Shown here in pieces: positions 19,199 to 29,889 of a DNA stretch of 64,000 nt. Location: contig CAJYIY010000011.1 of NCBI GenBank assembly GCA_913775305.1, forward strand, positions 1 to 64,000, given 5' to 3'. Source of the DNA: an uncultured Erwinia sp. GTDB lineage: Bacteria > Pseudomonadota > Gammaproteobacteria > Enterobacterales > Enterobacteriaceae. The notes beneath the pieces are model-generated. The model saw only the letters and a program-made list of their open reading frames with translations, made no database searches and was not told the DNA's origin. How positions within the stretch are numbered: position 1 is the stretch's first letter; each line of letters begins with the position of its first letter. A program made the position numbers and the translations under genes.

Positions 19199-20486
19199 GG
19201 CTTACCTCTTTGGGTTGGATTAATTCGGGATTACAGCCCCAGGCGTAATCGCGCAGCACATCCTGAATTTTGTCGACGATCAGCAAATGCGGGTTTGCGG
19301 CAAGCGATCCGGACAGCACGCGATCAAACTGTTTGGGAAGATACTGGCTCAGCAGTCCCAGAGGGATAGCCTGCTGGTTGAGATTGGCGATCAGTACGTT
19401 CAGCGCATCATTGATTCGGCCATTCGGCCAGTAATAGCGAATACGATCCGACAGGCTGTAATGGATATCCACCAGCGACTGGCTGAACGCCGGACGATAG
19501 TATTTTTTCCAGTAAGCCGGATCATCCAGCATCACCTGGTCAATGACAGCCAGGATCTGACTCTGTTTCTCCGGCGCAATCAGCTCTTTTTCAATATTGG
19601 CCAGGGCAAAAATCGCTTCACGCAGCGCAAAGGTCAACGCCGGGCCGACTTTCAAAATGGCAAAGTGGTCTTTTACCAGCGCGCGGTAGGCGCTACGTGT
19701 CTGATAGTCCGTAGAGTGCGCTTCAAACACCAGCGGCGTTGATGCAATAAACTGGCTCAGCGCTCGTGCCTGGGACGGCTGGTAATGGATCACACTACTG
19801 TGGTCAAACTCTACGCCCGGCTGAACCACCAACCCGATAATGCGCGGAATAGCCTGCTCAAGCCCGGCTTCACGGAAGGCCTGATGATGCAGCGCCAGCG
19901 TCTGCGCCGCATCTTCCGGGCGCGTCACGTGGATTTTATGGATTGCCGAGGCTTCGCCACCCGGAACCGGCACTTCAGTGCCGATAACGTAGGTCAGTAA
20001 CGCCTTCTGCTGCGCTGTTGCCGTCTCTTCTGCAATGCGACAGAGTTCGGCGGCACGCTGCGCAACGGTTTCCGGCAGAAGTGGCACCGGATCGTCAGCG
20101 CAGGACATCGAAGCATCCAGGTGAATTTTGCTGAAACCCGCCCGCACATACTCAGCAATCAGCATCCTGGATTTCTCCATCGCCTGCTCCGCAGGTTCAT
20201 CCTGCCAGCAGTTGGGTCCAAGATGATCGCCACCGAGGGTCAGCCGCCGCTCCGGGAAGCCGATTCGTTGGGCAATTGCCATGACATAGTCGCGAAAGGT
20301 TGCCGGACGCATCCCGGTGTAACCGCCGAACTGATTAACCTGATTTGAGGTGGCTTCAATCAATACCTGACGCTGGCTGTCGAGATCGAAACGCAGCGCT
20401 GCCTCAATCACCAGGGGATGGGCAGAACATACCGAACAGATACCGCAATTTACGCCGTCTTTGTGTTGCTGAATTATCGTTTTCAT
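19191..20486 (-). CDS. gatZ: Tagatose-bisphosphate aldolase accessory subunit GatZ
   Basis: Non-catalytic chaperone-like partner of GatY, 431 aa. It matches the GatZ/KbaZ family: [20 protein letters not shown] at the start, [14 protein letters not shown], and [12 protein letters not shown]. The ATG at 20486 has GGAGG five bases upstream and is preferred to the GTG one codon earlier. As first gene of the operon it sits next to the promoter region shared with gatR; in E. coli gatY precedes it. Confidence 0.94.
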   Translation of the reverse strand: MKTIIQQHKDGVNCGICSVCSAHPLVIEAALRFDLDSQRQVLIEATSNQVNQFGGYTGMRPATFRDYVMAIAQRIGFPERRLTLGGDHLGPNCWQDEPAEQAMEKSRMLIAEYVRAGFSKIHLDASMSCADDPVPLLPETVAQRAAELCRIAEETATAQQKALLTYVIGTEVPVPGGEASAIHKIHVTRPEDAAQTLALHHQAFREAGLEQAIPRIIGLVVQPGVEFDHSSVIHYQPSQARALSQFIASTPLVFEAHSTDYQTRSAYRALVKDHFAILKVGPALTFALREAIFALANIEKELIAPEKQSQILAVIDQVMLDDPAYWKKYYRPAFSQSLVDIHYSLSDRIRYYWPNGRINDALNVLIANLNQQAIPLGLLSQYLPKQFDRVLSGSLAANPHLLIVDKIQDVLRDYAWGCNPELIQPKEVSHA

Positions 20487-20489
20487 CAC

Positions 20490-20795
20490 ATCCTCCGAAA
20501 GTATGCGTAAACAATCGTTAGTTTTCGCAAATCACACAATACCTTTCCTTTTGTTGTGTGATCGTGATCTATATATTTTCGAAGATGTTCTTTGTCTTTC
20601 GTTTTCTTTCTTTTTACTGCTTCACCAGTTTGTCTGCTATCAGGATCCTTTATAACGCCTTAAAACAACCGATTGGTTGCCGTCGGCGCGATACCGTTTC
20701 ATTTATCATCCGCGAATGCTGATAATCCCGAGATTATTGTTTTACTTTCAATTCCTTTCGTTTTACGATTCTTCGAACCGCTGAAAGGAGTGTTA
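20490..20795. promoter_or_regulatory. gatZ/gatR divergent control region
   Basis: It contains an inverted repeat, TCACACAA (20532-20539) and TTGTGTGA (20554-20561), and the motif CTTTCGTTTT at 20596-20605 and again at 20755-20764, with related CTTTC words between. The second copy lies just before the gatR ribosome binding site. DeoR-family regulators of the AgaR/GatR type bind repeated CTTTC-like sites, so these are candidate GatR operators. A TGTGA half-site at 20557 could belong to a weak CRP site. Confidence 0.5.
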
Positions 20796-21578
20796 ATGAA
20801 TACTTTCGAACGCAGAAACAAAATTATCGAAATGGTCAACCGAACCGGCAGCGTGCTGGTTAACGATATCGCCGCCCGGCTGGGCGTGACGGAAGTGACC
20901 GTCAGAGCCGATTTACGACTGCTGGAGAAGCGCGGACTGCTGAGCCGTTTTCACGGCGGAGCTGCGCGTAAGGAAGGTTCCGTTCCGGCAGAAGCCGCGG
21001 TGGAAACCTGTGAGATCAGCCTGACCGATCGCTATCAGCTGGCTGCCGATCCGAAAAGACGTATCGCTATTGAGGCGGCAAAGCTGGTACGTGAAGGCGA
21101 TACGGTGATCCTCGACAGCGGCAGCACCACCAAACTGCTGGCTGAAGAGCTGGTGATGATGAGCAGTATTACGGTGATCACCAACAGCCTGCCTGCGGCG
21201 ACTATCCTGTTTGAAAATAAAGATATTACCCTGGTAATCTGCGGCGGTACCCTGCGTCACAAAACCGCCTCACTGCACGGCAATATTGCCGAATATGCAC
21301 TGCGCGACGTGTCGGCCAACCTGATGTTTGTTGGTGCTGACGGCCTGGATGATGAAAACGGTATCACCACCTTTAATGAGGGCTATGCGATCAGCGGCGT
21401 GATGGCCACTGCAGCGCAGCAGGTGATTGTGCTGACCGACTCAACGAAGTTTGGCCGTAAGGGCTATAACATTGTGTTGCCGGTGGAGAAGATTGACACC
21501 ATTATCAGCGACCGTGAAGCCCCGGAAGAGATGGTTAACAAACTGAAAAAAAAGGGAAAAAGAGTTATTCTGGTTTAG
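20796..21578 (+). CDS. gatR: DeoR-family repressor of the galactitol operon
   Basis: Transcription factor of 260 aa. An N-terminal DeoR helix-turn-helix (ERRNKIIEMVNRTGSVLVND, then VTVRADLRLLEKRGL) is followed by a sugar-phosphate-sensing domain with ILDSGSTTKLLAEEL and VGADGLDDENGITTFNEG. It closely resembles E. coli GatR. The ATG at 20796 with AAAGGAG six bases upstream is chosen over the longer frame from 20673. Unlike E. coli K-12, where gatR is disrupted, the gene is intact, so the operon should be inducible. Confidence 0.93.
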   Translation: MNTFERRNKIIEMVNRTGSVLVNDIAARLGVTEVTVRADLRLLEKRGLLSRFHGGAARKEGSVPAEAAVETCEISLTDRYQLAADPKRRIAIEAAKLVREGDTVILDSGSTTKLLAEELVMMSSITVITNSLPAATILFENKDITLVICGGTLRHKTASLHGNIAEYALRDVSANLMFVGADGLDDENGITTFNEGYAISGVMATAAQQVIVLTDSTKFGRKGYNIVLPVEKIDTIISDREAPEEMVNKLKKKGKRVILV

Positions 21579-21664
21579 TTTTGTTCACTTCCAAAAATTG
21601 ACTCAGGCGCCTGTCACGCAGTTCATTCTGATGCACAATGCACGCCTGCCCAACCGGTATAAGT

Positions 21665-21682
21665 GGGGGGCTCTTCCCCCCC
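21665..21682. repeat. G6/C6 hairpin downstream of gatR
   Basis: GGGGGG (21665-21670), a CTCTT loop and CCCCCC form a short GC hairpin between gatR and the convergent glycosyltransferase. There is no T tract; it may contribute to termination. Confidence 0.35.
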
Positions 21683-21741
21683 GTTCGCGGATTACCCGGC
21701 AGCTGTAAAACTGATTTAACCGTTTTTTACGGTTTGCTTAT

Positions 21742-22503
21742 TTAGGCCTGTGGCTTATTTTTCGTGGCATAAAACCAGGCTTTGAAATATTTCATAAAGC
21801 TGTATGAAACGGCATAGACTCCGGTGACGAATCCCACTTTCCCGTCTTTCCAGGAACCATTAAGCAAGTACCATTTGAACATCGCCCCAAAGGCGCTGAC
21901 TGCGCCACGGCCCAAAGACGGCCGGATGTTTTTATATTTCACCACGCGTGAAGTATAATTATTGAGCTTATTGAACACCTCGTGCAGGGAATAAAATGTG
22001 TCATGCCTGACACGTCCGGGTAATATCTTCCTTTCAACATCGCCTTCTGCCGCATCGTCAACCGGACTGTCGTTAAATTTAACACGATGACGATTATAAA
22101 GTCGGATGGGGTAATCGGGTGAAGAAACCGGATAAATAGTTCTCACTGGCTTACCCAGAACAAACCAGTAACGAGAGAGAGAATATGCAACCCCCTCATT
22201 ATCAAGGCCATTCTCTTTTACCTGGTTGATGGCCGCAATGGTTGTATCGTCAAGAATTTCGTCGCTATCCATGCACAAAACCCAGTCATTTTTTGCCAGT
22301 GAGACGGCATAATTCATCTGCTGCGCATGGGTGGAAAAAACGTGATACTGACAGGGAATGCCAAAATTATTGAGGATTTCCAGCGTACCATCGGTACTGC
22401 CGGAATCAATAACAATAAACTCGTCGGCAACGGGGATTAATGACCGGATGACGTCTTTCAGCAGACGTTCTGAATTAAAGGTGAGCAAACAAACTGACAG
22501 CAT
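21742..22503 (-). CDS. Family 2 glycosyltransferase, LPS-core (WaaE-like) type
   Basis: Cytoplasmic GT-A glycosyltransferase of 253 aa. Markers are the N-terminal SVCLLTFNSERLL, the nucleotide-sugar site VIDSGSTDGT, and the metal-binding DSDE motif (in LCMDSDEI). The C-terminal part with aromatic and basic residues (SYSFMKYFKAWFYATK) could be membrane-associated. The family includes WaaE/KdtX-type core transferases, but the acceptor is unknown. It stands alone, is visibly AT-richer than its neighbours, and has AGAGGGA before the ATG, which suggests a laterally acquired gene. Confidence 0.85.
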   Translation of the reverse strand: MLSVCLLTFNSERLLKDVIRSLIPVADEFIVIDSGSTDGTLEILNNFGIPCQYHVFSTHAQQMNYAVSLAKNDWVLCMDSDEILDDTTIAAINQVKENGLDNEGVAYSLSRYWFVLGKPVRTIYPVSSPDYPIRLYNRHRVKFNDSPVDDAAEGDVERKILPGRVRHDTFYSLHEVFNKLNNYTSRVVKYKNIRPSLGRGAVSAFGAMFKWYLLNGSWKDGKVGFVTGVYAVSYSFMKYFKAWFYATKNKPQA

Positions 22504-22732
22504 AGATCCCTCTGTTTTATAAACATCCTTAATTTTAATTCATCCTGAAAGCACCCAATAATGAGTCAAAAAAGACAAAATAAAAACTCGCGGAGTATAG
22601 AGTATGGAGGGAGCCGGAAATTTAACAAAAAGTGCCTGATAACGCTGAGGAAAATAATAAATGGCTTCTCTTGCACTCTTTGCAGGAGAATGGCCCGACG
22701 TTCACCGGGATAATTCCCGGTGGATTGAACCG

Positions 22733-23362
22733 TTAATGTTTGCCTTCGGCAACCATTCTGACTGCCAGCCCGGCTAATATCGTCCCCATCAGCCAGCGCT
22801 GTATTTTTTGCCAGCCCGGGCGCAGGGCAAGGAATGCGGCAATGCTACCTGCGCCAAAGATAATCAGGCCATTGACCAGCATACTAATCGCAATCTGGGT
22901 GAAGCCCAGCGTCAGCGACTGCCCCAGGACGTTTCCCAACTCCGGGCGAATAAACTGAGGCAACAGGGTGAGATACAGTACCGCCGCTTTTGGATTCAGC
23001 AGATTGGTCAGCAGCCCCATCGTGAACAGTTTACGCGGGCTGTCTGGCTGGAGTTCGTGAACTTCAAAGGGGGATTTCCCGCCGAAAATCGCCCGCCATG
23101 CCATCCATAACAGATAAATAGCCCCGGCAAAACGCAGCACGTCATACGCCAGTGGTACAGCCAACAACAGGGCAGTAATACCCAGTGCGGTGCAGACCAT
23201 GTAAAAGATAAAACCCAGCGCAACGCCGATCAGTGAGGTAAAACCGGCTCGTTTTCCCTGACACAACGCGCGGGAGATCAGATAGATCATGTTGGGTCCC
23301 GGCGTAAGCACCATGCCAAGAGAGACTGCGGCAAAAGGCAGGATCTGGCTGAGCGTTATCAT
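22733..23362 (-). CDS. LysE/RhtB-family amino-acid exporter
   Basis: Membrane exporter of 209 aa. The LysE/RhtB signature is at the N-terminus, MVLTPGPNMIYLISRAL, followed by GFTSLIGVALG. A second mark is LLTNLLNPKAAVLYLTLLPQFI near residue 120. Six hydrophobic segments are apparent. Members export homoserine, threonine, lysine or related amino acids; the substrate here is not predictable. It lies downstream of proA on the same strand, with a gap of 126 bases. Confidence 0.92.
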   Translation of the reverse strand: MITLSQILPFAAVSLGMVLTPGPNMIYLISRALCQGKRAGFTSLIGVALGFIFYMVCTALGITALLLAVPLAYDVLRFAGAIYLLWMAWRAIFGGKSPFEVHELQPDSPRKLFTMGLLTNLLNPKAAVLYLTLLPQFIRPELGNVLGQSLTLGFTQIAISMLVNGLIIFGAGSIAAFLALRPGWQKIQRWLMGTILAGLAVRMVAEGKH

Positions 23363-23488
23363 GGTTCGGGTCCTTGTCTTCGGTGTGCGCCAGTTTAAGA
23401 TTCGAACCCTTCACCGCGCTGAACGTCGTAAAGAAGCCTGTCTTCACCCACAGGGGTGGGTGAAGATCACAGCACTGCCGAACTGACA

Positions 23489-24742
23489 TTACCTGCGAAG
23501 GGTATCATCCCCATAGGCTACCCATTTATAAGTCGTCAACGCCTCCAGCCCCATTGGTCCGCGAGCGTGCAGCTTCTGGGTGCTGACCGCCACCTCAGCA
23601 CCCAGACCGAACTGACCACCGTCGGTGAAGCGGGTACTGGCGTTCACGTAGACCGCCGAGGAATCTACCTCATTCACGAAGCGGTCAGCATGGTGAATGG
23701 TGCGCGTCAGAATCGCATCAGAATGCTGCGTGCCGTACTCACGGATGTGGGCAATGCCCTCGTCCAGATCGTCCACCAGCTTGACGTTAAGATCCAGTGC
23801 CAGCCACTCGTCGCGGTACTGATCCTCGGTCACTGCGCTAACCGGGCATGGGCCGTTTGCCAGCAGCGGAAGCGAACGCGGGTCGGCGTGCAGGGTTATC
23901 CCCTCTTCCGCCATCCGCGCGCTGAGCACAGGCAGGAAGGTGTCGGCAATCGCCGCATCAATCAGCAGCGTTTCCACCGAGTTACAGGCGCTGGGGCGCT
24001 GCTTCTTGGCGTTAACGATCACTTTCAGAGCGGCTTCCACTTCGATACTGCGGTCAACATAAATATGGCAAACGCCGATACCGCCGGTGATCACCGGGAT
24101 GGTTGAATTTTCGCGGCACAGCTTGTGCAAACCGGCCCCGCCGCGTGGGATCAGCATGTCCACGTAGCGATCGAGCTTCAGCAGCTGATTGACCAGTTCA
24201 CGGTCCGGGCTTTCAATCGCCTGAACCGCGCCGGCAGGCAGACCGTGCTGCTGCAGGGCTGCCTGGATTACCCGCACGGTGGCGGCGTTGGTGCGATAAG
24301 TTTCTTTGCCACCGCGCAGAATCACCGCGTTACCGGTTTTCAAACACAGGCTGGCGACGTCTACGGTGACGTTCGGGCGAGCTTCATAAATCACCCCGAC
24401 CACCCCAAGCGGCACGCGGCGGCGTTCAATGCGCAGACCGCTGTCCAGCTTACCGCCGTCAATAACCACGCCAACCGGATCGGCCAGATGGCATACCTGA
24501 CGCACATCGTCGGCAATACCTTTCAGGCGAGTCTGATTCAGCATCAGACGGTCCAGCAGCGCAGTGCTCATGCCATTCTGGCGCGCATCGGCCAGATCCC
24601 GCTCGTTAGCCGCCAGAATCTCAGCGCTTTGTGCTTCCAGGCTGTCGGCAATCGTCAGCAGCACCTGATTTTTCTGTTCGGTAGACAGTCCCGAAAGCTG
24701 ATATGACGCGGCCCTGGCCGCTTTACCCATTTGCTCAAGCAT
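23489..24742 (-). CDS. proA: Gamma-glutamyl phosphate reductase
   Basis: Second enzyme of proline synthesis, reducing gamma-glutamyl phosphate to glutamate semialdehyde with NADPH. The 417-aa protein matches E. coli ProA in length and sequence. The catalytic cysteine lies in [14 protein letters not shown], and [12 protein letters not shown] and [12 protein letters not shown] are further signatures. It is separated from proB by 9 bases and translated in the same operon. Confidence 0.98.
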   Translation of the reverse strand: MLEQMGKAARAASYQLSGLSTEQKNQVLLTIADSLEAQSAEILAANERDLADARQNGMSTALLDRLMLNQTRLKGIADDVRQVCHLADPVGVVIDGGKLDSGLRIERRRVPLGVVGVIYEARPNVTVDVASLCLKTGNAVILRGGKETYRTNAATVRVIQAALQQHGLPAGAVQAIESPDRELVNQLLKLDRYVDMLIPRGGAGLHKLCRENSTIPVITGGIGVCHIYVDRSIEVEAALKVIVNAKKQRPSACNSVETLLIDAAIADTFLPVLSARMAEEGITLHADPRSLPLLANGPCPVSAVTEDQYRDEWLALDLNVKLVDDLDEGIAHIREYGTQHSDAILTRTIHHADRFVNEVDSSAVYVNASTRFTDGGQFGLGAEVAVSTQKLHARGPMGLEALTTYKWVAYGDDTLRR

Positions 24743-24751
24743 TGGTCTTCC

Positions 24752-25855
24752 TTAGCTGACAATCATATCGTCGCGGTGCACGGCAACCGGACCATATTCA
24801 TAACCTAAAATTTCGCCGATCTGCTGGGAGTGATGCCCGGCGATCATCCGCATCGCATCGCTGTTATAGCGCGATACGCCGTGGGCCACATCCCGCCCCT
24901 GCAGGCTGCGGATACGGATCACTTCGCCACGGGAGAAGTTGCCACTGATCTCTCGGATCCCCTTCGGCAACAGCGAACTGCCGCGCTCCAGAATGGCAGA
25001 CAGCGCACCGTCATCCACCACCAGCTCACCGGCCGGCGGTGCGCCAAAGATCCAGCGCTTGCGGTTTTCCAGCGGTGTGGCAAAGGCGTGGAAGCGCGTA
25101 CCAACGGGATTTGCGGCAATCACATCACCGATAACACCCGGACGGCTGCCGGCGGCAATAATCGTATCGATACCCGCGCGGCAGGCCACGTCGGCGGCCT
25201 GCAGTTTGGTTGTCATACCTCCAGTACCCAGCCCGGAAACGCTGTCTCCGGCGAGAGCCCGCAGTGCGTCATCGATCGCGTGAACGTCGCTAATCAGTTC
25301 CGCTTCGGGATTGTTGCGCGGATCGGCGGTAAACAGCCCCTGCTGGTCGGTGAGCAGCAGCAGCTTATCGGCTCCGGCCAGAATTGCCGCCAGTGCCGAC
25401 AGGTTATCGTTATCGCCGACTTTAATCTCGGCGGTCGCCACCGCATCGTTCTCATTAATAACCGGGACAATATGATTATCGAGCAGCGCGCGCAGGGTGT
25501 CGCGGGCGTTAAGAAAACGCTCACGATCTTCTAAATCTGCCCGGGTCAGCAGCATCTGACCAATGTGGATGCCGTAAATGGAAAACAGCTGCTCCCACAG
25601 CTGGATCAGACGGCTTTGCCCCACCGCAGCCAGCAGCTGCTTTGAGGCGATGGTAGGCGGCAGTTCGGGATAGCCCAGATGCTCACGCCCGGCGGCCATC
25701 GCGCCCGAAGTGACAATAACAATCCGGTGACCTGCCGCATGTTGCTGTGCGCACTGACGCACCAGCTCTACAATATGTGCCCGATTCAACCGACGCGATC
25801 CGCCTGTCAGTACGCTGGTCCCCAGTTTCACCACCAGGGTCTGGCTGCTGCTCAT
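24752..25855 (-). CDS. proB: Glutamate 5-kinase
   Basis: First, proline-inhibited enzyme of proline synthesis. An amino-acid kinase domain ([17 protein letters not shown] at the start; [20 protein letters not shown] near residue 135) is followed by a C-terminal PUA domain (from about residue 275). The ATG at 25855 gives 367 aa, identical in length to E. coli ProB; the longer frame to 25888 is not needed. Confidence 0.98.
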   Translation of the reverse strand: MSSSQTLVVKLGTSVLTGGSRRLNRAHIVELVRQCAQQHAAGHRIVIVTSGAMAAGREHLGYPELPPTIASKQLLAAVGQSRLIQLWEQLFSIYGIHIGQMLLTRADLEDRERFLNARDTLRALLDNHIVPVINENDAVATAEIKVGDNDNLSALAAILAGADKLLLLTDQQGLFTADPRNNPEAELISDVHAIDDALRALAGDSVSGLGTGGMTTKLQAADVACRAGIDTIIAAGSRPGVIGDVIAANPVGTRFHAFATPLENRKRWIFGAPPAGELVVDDGALSAILERGSSLLPKGIREISGNFSRGEVIRIRSLQGRDVAHGVSRYNSDAMRMIAGHHSQQIGEILGYEYGPVAVHRDDMIVS

Positions 25856-26155
25856 TATTTCCTGCCGTTTTGTCATAAAAGAGTGCAAAGGAACGTTTTA
25901 ACAGGAGTCGTGCAGGATGCCAACAACCAGGCGGGGAAAAGCGCGAAAAAGCCCTGCACCTTGATGAGTCTGAAAGCGTGTAAGTAATAATATTTGTTTA
26001 AAACTGTAATAAAAGTTTAATATGAAAAGGGTAAAACGTTTCTGCCTTAGAAGAGCCCTCGGGCCAATTAGTCCTGAGTCGTTCAGCTGAAGCCTGCTCC
26101 GCAGCCGTCTGAATGATGAAGGGACATAAACTTTACTCTTTCGGGATTGATAGCA
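25856..26155. promoter_or_regulatory. proB/phoE divergent region with candidate PhoB box
   Basis: At 26004-26021 the sequence CTGTAATAAAAGTTTAAT resembles a PhoB box (two CTGTCAT-like heptamers with four AT bases between): the first half matches 6/7, the second 4/7. E. coli phoE is PhoB-controlled from the same place. The remainder is a long phoE leader with no ORF. Confidence 0.45.
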
Positions 26156-27268
26156 ATGAAGAAAAGCGCACTGGCAATTTTAACTGCCGCACTGACCCTG
26201 TCTACCGCCGCTCAAGCTGCTGAAGTTTACAATAAAGACGGCAACAAGCTGGATCTGTATGGCAAAGTGAAAGGCCTGCATTACTTCAGCGACAGCGACA
26301 GTTACAACGGCGACAAATCTTACGTCCGTCTTGGCTTCAAGGGTCAGACACAGATTAACGATCTGATGACCGGTTACGGTCAGTGGGAATATCAGTTCAA
26401 CGCCAACAACACTGAAAGCGCCGACGCGCAGAACGGCAATAAAACCCGTCTGGGCTTCGCCGGTCTGAAATTCGGCAGCTATGGTTCCATCGACTACGGC
26501 CGTAACTATGGCGTACTGTACGATGTGGAAGCCTGGACCGATATGCTTCCGGAATTCGGCGGTGACGGTACGGCCCGTACCGACAACTTTATGGCTGCAC
26601 GTACCACTGGCGTGCTGACCTACCGTAACAGCAACTTCTTCGATCTGGTTGATGGCCTGAAGTTTGCCCTGCAGTATCAGGGTAAAAACGACGCGGGCAG
26701 CACTAACGACCGTACCAGCGTTGTGCGCCAGAACGGCGACGGTTACGGCGGTTCACTGGTTTACGCGCTGGCCGACAGCGGCGTGAGCGTGAGCGGTGCA
26801 TACACCTCTTCCGACCGTACCAACCAGCAGCAGGCGCTGGCTTACGGCCACGGTGACAAGGCAGATGCCTGGGGTACCGGTCTGAAGTACGATGCCAACA
26901 ATATCTATCTGGCCGCTATCTACTCTGAAACGCGTAACATGACGCCAATCAGCGGCACCAACACCGTTACCGGCACATCCGTTAGCGGCATGGCGAACAA
27001 AACTCAGAACGTGGAACTGGTAGCGCAATATCAGTTCGACTTCGGCCTGCGTCCGTCACTGGGCTATGTGCAGACGAAAGGTAAAGATATTGAGAATGGC
27101 ATCGGCAATGAAGATTTAGTGAAATACATTGATGTAGGCGCAACTTACTACTTCAACAAGAATATGAACACCTATGTTGATTACAAAATCAACCAGCTGA
27201 AAAACGACAACAAACTGGCTCTGAACACGGACGACGTTGTGGCTGTCGGTCTGGTTTACCAGTTCTGA
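26156..27268 (+). CDS. phoE: Outer-membrane porin, PhoE position (OmpC/PhoE family)
   Basis: Trimeric 16-strand general porin. The signal peptide ends at AQA before [17 protein letters not shown], the family N-terminus. Loop 3 includes PEFGGD, and the protein ends in the usual Tyr-Gln-Phe. The length of 370 aa slightly exceeds E. coli PhoE (351), mostly through longer surface loops (for example near [15 protein letters not shown]). Assignment as phoE rests on synteny between proBA and crl and on overall likeness. The start ATG at 26156 is taken because the mature signal peptide begins MKKSALAIL. Confidence 0.88.
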   Translation: MKKSALAILTAALTLSTAAQAAEVYNKDGNKLDLYGKVKGLHYFSDSDSYNGDKSYVRLGFKGQTQINDLMTGYGQWEYQFNANNTESADAQNGNKTRLGFAGLKFGSYGSIDYGRNYGVLYDVEAWTDMLPEFGGDGTARTDNFMAARTTGVLTYRNSNFFDLVDGLKFALQYQGKNDAGSTNDRTSVVRQNGDGYGGSLVYALADSGVSVSGAYTSSDRTNQQQALAYGHGDKADAWGTGLKYDANNIYLAAIYSETRNMTPISGTNTVTGTSVSGMANKTQNVELVAQYQFDFGLRPSLGYVQTKGKDIENGIGNEDLVKYIDVGATYYFNKNMNTYVDYKINQLKNDNKLALNTDDVVAVGLVYQF

Positions 27269-27307
27269 GTTTGAAAACCGTCTCCCTCGCTGTGTCTACT
27301 TAAAACA

Positions 27308-27334
27308 AAGGCTGGAATTTTCCAGCCTTTCTTT
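27308..27334 (+). terminator. phoE terminator
   Basis: AAAGGCTGGAA pairs with TTCCAGCCTTT, followed by CTTTATC. It may also serve crl on the other strand. Confidence 0.88.
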
Positions 27335-27346
27335 ATCCTGCACTCA

Positions 27347-27748
27347 TCAGGCACTCAGCTTTACCGGCTCCTCAGCGAAATCCACCGCAGGGCGCAAATC
27401 CAGCTCCAACTCTTTCAGTAACGCCTTCAGGCGCTCGTGAAAGTTACGTAACGTCTCTTCGAGGCGGGCATGGTTATCCTTACCTTTTACGGCTGTCGGC
27501 TTCCAGTTGCCTTGCTTATCAAACAGACCAAAGTAGTACTCGTAGGTGAAATGGTCTGCCTGCGCTTCCAGTTCCATCCACCAGCCCCAAAATTCTCGCT
27601 CTTCCGGCGCGGGTTTGACATTGACGCAAACTGCCAGACAGTCGAAGAAAAAGCGATCTTTTTCACACTTGTTCTCGCGGATGTAAGGGCCTAAAGAGCC
27701 GAAACGTTTCATTAAACGGCTTTTAGGATGTCCACTCGGTAACGTCAT
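27347..27748 (-). CDS. crl: Sigma factor-binding protein Crl
   Basis: Assists assembly of the sigma-S holoenzyme and so supports stationary-phase and curli gene expression. The 133-aa protein carries the family core [17 protein letters not shown] and [20 protein letters not shown], which binds RpoS. Position next to phoE and frsA is the enterobacterial standard. Confidence 0.97.
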   Translation of the reverse strand: MTLPSGHPKSRLMKRFGSLGPYIRENKCEKDRFFFDCLAVCVNVKPAPEEREFWGWWMELEAQADHFTYEYYFGLFDKQGNWKPTAVKGKDNHARLEETLRNFHERLKALLKELELDLRPAVDFAEEPVKLSA

Positions 27749-27804
27749 CGTTAAACCTCCTTGGTTGGGCCTATAGTTGTAGCAAAGTCGTGGATTTTAG
27801 CAAC

Positions 27805-29055
27805 TCATGCGCTCAACTGTCGGGAAAGCCAGTCGCAAATATCGCGCAGGCCACGGTCAAAATTGTTCATTGAGGGCGAAGGTTTAATCGGCAGCAGCTT
27901 ACCGCTGGCAGATGAGTTCACGATCGCTCGTGACTCTTCCTCCGGGCTGAACGGATCATTGGCCCAGTAGCCGGAGAGCATGGGCACGCTGCAACGGCGG
28001 CCAAGCAGTCCCTGTAGCTTCAGCGAGAAGCGGCTCAGTTCAGTACGCAGCGCGCTGTCAGAGGTGCTCGACATCCCCAGACGGCTGGCCAGCATGTCCA
28101 TATACATTTCCGGGATCTGATCCTGCAGACGAATATCGCTTAACAGGCCGTGAACGATCGGTCCAAGGCATGCCACACCGCGCAGGCGCTGAGGTTCAAG
28201 GTAAGCCAAACGTACAGCGATATTCGCACCGAAGCGGAAACCAAAGACGCCCACCCGGGTATGATCGATCCAGGCCACCTGCTCCAGCTGACGCAGCACA
28301 TGCTGATGCAGGAAGCTGGAATCCTGGGTTAACTTCCACCTGGCAGAAAAGCCCACCGACGGTACGTCGAGAGTCAGCATCGCCATGCCGCGTGGCGCGA
28401 GATAGTCATGGAAAAGACGGTAATGGTCGCTTTGCAGTGAGTCGAGATTGGCGCACAGCATCACCGTGGGATACGGAGCCGATACGCCCGGTGGCATATG
28501 CAGAAAGCCGGTAACCGGGCTACCATCGGGGACGGTGAATGTCAGCTCACGCAGCTCGCCAGACAGTCGGCTGGTTGCTTCCTGATACGCGCGGTTAGCC
28601 AGCAGCTGCGCCTGCTCAGCCAGCTCATCTTCTTTCAGATAGGGATAGCCTGCCAGACTGTAGAGATTTGCGGCATGAAGCCAGTGCTGGCCGGACAGCA
28701 GATCATCCTCACACTCGCTGGCCTTTTGCTGCCACTGTGCCCCCTGTTTTGACCACTCGTAGATCCAGTTGCCGCTGCGATAGCCAATCACCGTGTCCAG
28801 TAGCCGGTCGTCGGTATGCTCTACCCGGCTGACCGCAATGCGAGCCAGCACTTCGCTGATTTCCTGCGGCGTCAGCCCACGCCAGGCCCACAGCAGGCGA
28901 TTAATCATGCGATACCAGCCCGTATGGCTTTCACCATCCAGCGCGGAATGAATGTTTATCGGATGATGGTGACGCACGCGTCGCACCAGCGACGAGGTTT
29001 CAGGATGCTTAAAACGCGGTTTGAACAGTTCTTCGCTGAGGTTTTTCGGCGACAT
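27805..29055 (-). CDS. frsA: FrsA, alpha/beta-hydrolase-fold protein (esterase family)
   Basis: Fermentation-respiration switch protein, reported in E. coli to bind unphosphorylated IIA-Glc. The 416-aa sequence follows E. coli FrsA (414 aa): [28 protein letters not shown]-like segment and the nucleophile-elbow region [14 protein letters not shown]. The elbow position where hydrolases have Ser is Phe here, as in E. coli. The ATG at 29055 is preferred; GGAGG lies 11 bases upstream, and a second ATG seven codons earlier is possible. Confidence 0.95.
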   Translation of the reverse strand: MSPKNLSEELFKPRFKHPETSSLVRRVRHHHPINIHSALDGESHTGWYRMINRLLWAWRGLTPQEISEVLARIAVSRVEHTDDRLLDTVIGYRSGNWIYEWSKQGAQWQQKASECEDDLLSGQHWLHAANLYSLAGYPYLKEDELAEQAQLLANRAYQEATSRLSGELRELTFTVPDGSPVTGFLHMPPGVSAPYPTVMLCANLDSLQSDHYRLFHDYLAPRGMAMLTLDVPSVGFSARWKLTQDSSFLHQHVLRQLEQVAWIDHTRVGVFGFRFGANIAVRLAYLEPQRLRGVACLGPIVHGLLSDIRLQDQIPEMYMDMLASRLGMSSTSDSALRTELSRFSLKLQGLLGRRCSVPMLSGYWANDPFSPEEESRAIVNSSASGKLLPIKPSPSMNNFDRGLRDICDWLSRQLSA

Positions 29056-29130
29056 GACAGGGGGTTCCTCCGGCATTCTGGACAGATGTCCAGTTTATCG
29101 TAGCCGATATTCGCATGCGAAGGATAAAAA

Positions 29131-29162
29131 CAGGCGCGCCCGGTAAACCGGGCGCGCCTTGA
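29131..29162 (-). terminator. gpt terminator
   Basis: Minus strand: AAGGCGCGCCCGG, a TTTA loop, CCGGGCGCGCCT, then GTTTTTATC. Very stable hairpin directly after the gpt stop. Confidence 0.9.
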
Positions 29163-29172
29163 GCCATATCAA

Positions 29173-29631
29173 TCAGTTTTTAACGATTGGCGGAATAAAG
29201 GCAACGCCCATGTCCCACGGCTGCTCGATCCAGGTATTTTGCGGAATATCGATGATGTAATCGTCGACCAGAGGACGACCGGCTGGTTTAGCAAAAATCG
29301 TCACAAAACGCGCCCGGGGATACATATCGCGAATGGCCTGCGCGGTACCGCCAGTATCCACCAGGTCATCAATAACGATAAACCCTTCACCATCCCCTTC
29401 TGCACGCTTCAGCACTTTCATTTCACGCTGGTTGTCATGGTCGTAGCTGGAGATACAAACGGTGTCCACATGGCGGATGCCCAGTTCACGCGCCAGCAGT
29501 GCCGCTGGCACCAGGCCACCGCGGCTGACGGCAATAATGCCCCGCCACTGTTCAACAGGAAGCAGGCGTTGTGCCAGTTTGCGGGCATGAATCTGCAGCA
29601 TGTCCCAGGTGACGACGTATTTTTCACTCAT
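29173..29631 (-). CDS. gpt: Xanthine-guanine phosphoribosyltransferase
   Basis: Purine salvage enzyme converting guanine, xanthine and less well hypoxanthine to nucleotides with PRPP. The PRPP-binding motif [12 protein letters not shown] and the N-terminal [19 protein letters not shown] are intact. The ATG at 29631 gives 152 aa, the E. coli length; a longer frame upstream is not supported. It diverges from pepD. Confidence 0.98.
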   Translation of the reverse strand: MSEKYVVTWDMLQIHARKLAQRLLPVEQWRGIIAVSRGGLVPAALLARELGIRHVDTVCISSYDHDNQREMKVLKRAEGDGEGFIVIDDLVDTGGTAQAIRDMYPRARFVTIFAKPAGRPLVDDYIIDIPQNTWIEQPWDMGVAFIPPIVKN

Positions 29632-29889
29632 AAAAAGATCCCGACCAGAAACTGGCTTAAAAATGTGCAATGGGAAAGGTTGCGCGAAATTATAGAGATC
29701 TGAGGCGCTAAAAACCAGCACCTGAGGCGCCGACAAGCGCTTTTTTGCCGGGGCGAAGTAAGCAGGGCCTGACAAACGGTGATACTATTTCCCCATCGCG
29801 TCAGATTCGCTGACGGGAATTGTCCAACCGAATTTAACGCACGCCGCTGCCCTGTTAGCGGTCGGTTGTGCTGACACAGGAGAGTCAAC

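Noticed and set aside
20557..20572. CRP site in the gatZ/gatR gap
   Set aside because: Only the TGTGA half is good; the second half (TCTAT) departs too far from TCACA to list as a separate feature.
23363..23488. Possible tRNA (E. coli has thrW after proA); a GGGTTCGAATC word is present on the minus strand
   Set aside because: The flanks do not pair as a T arm or acceptor stem and no cloverleaf can be drawn.
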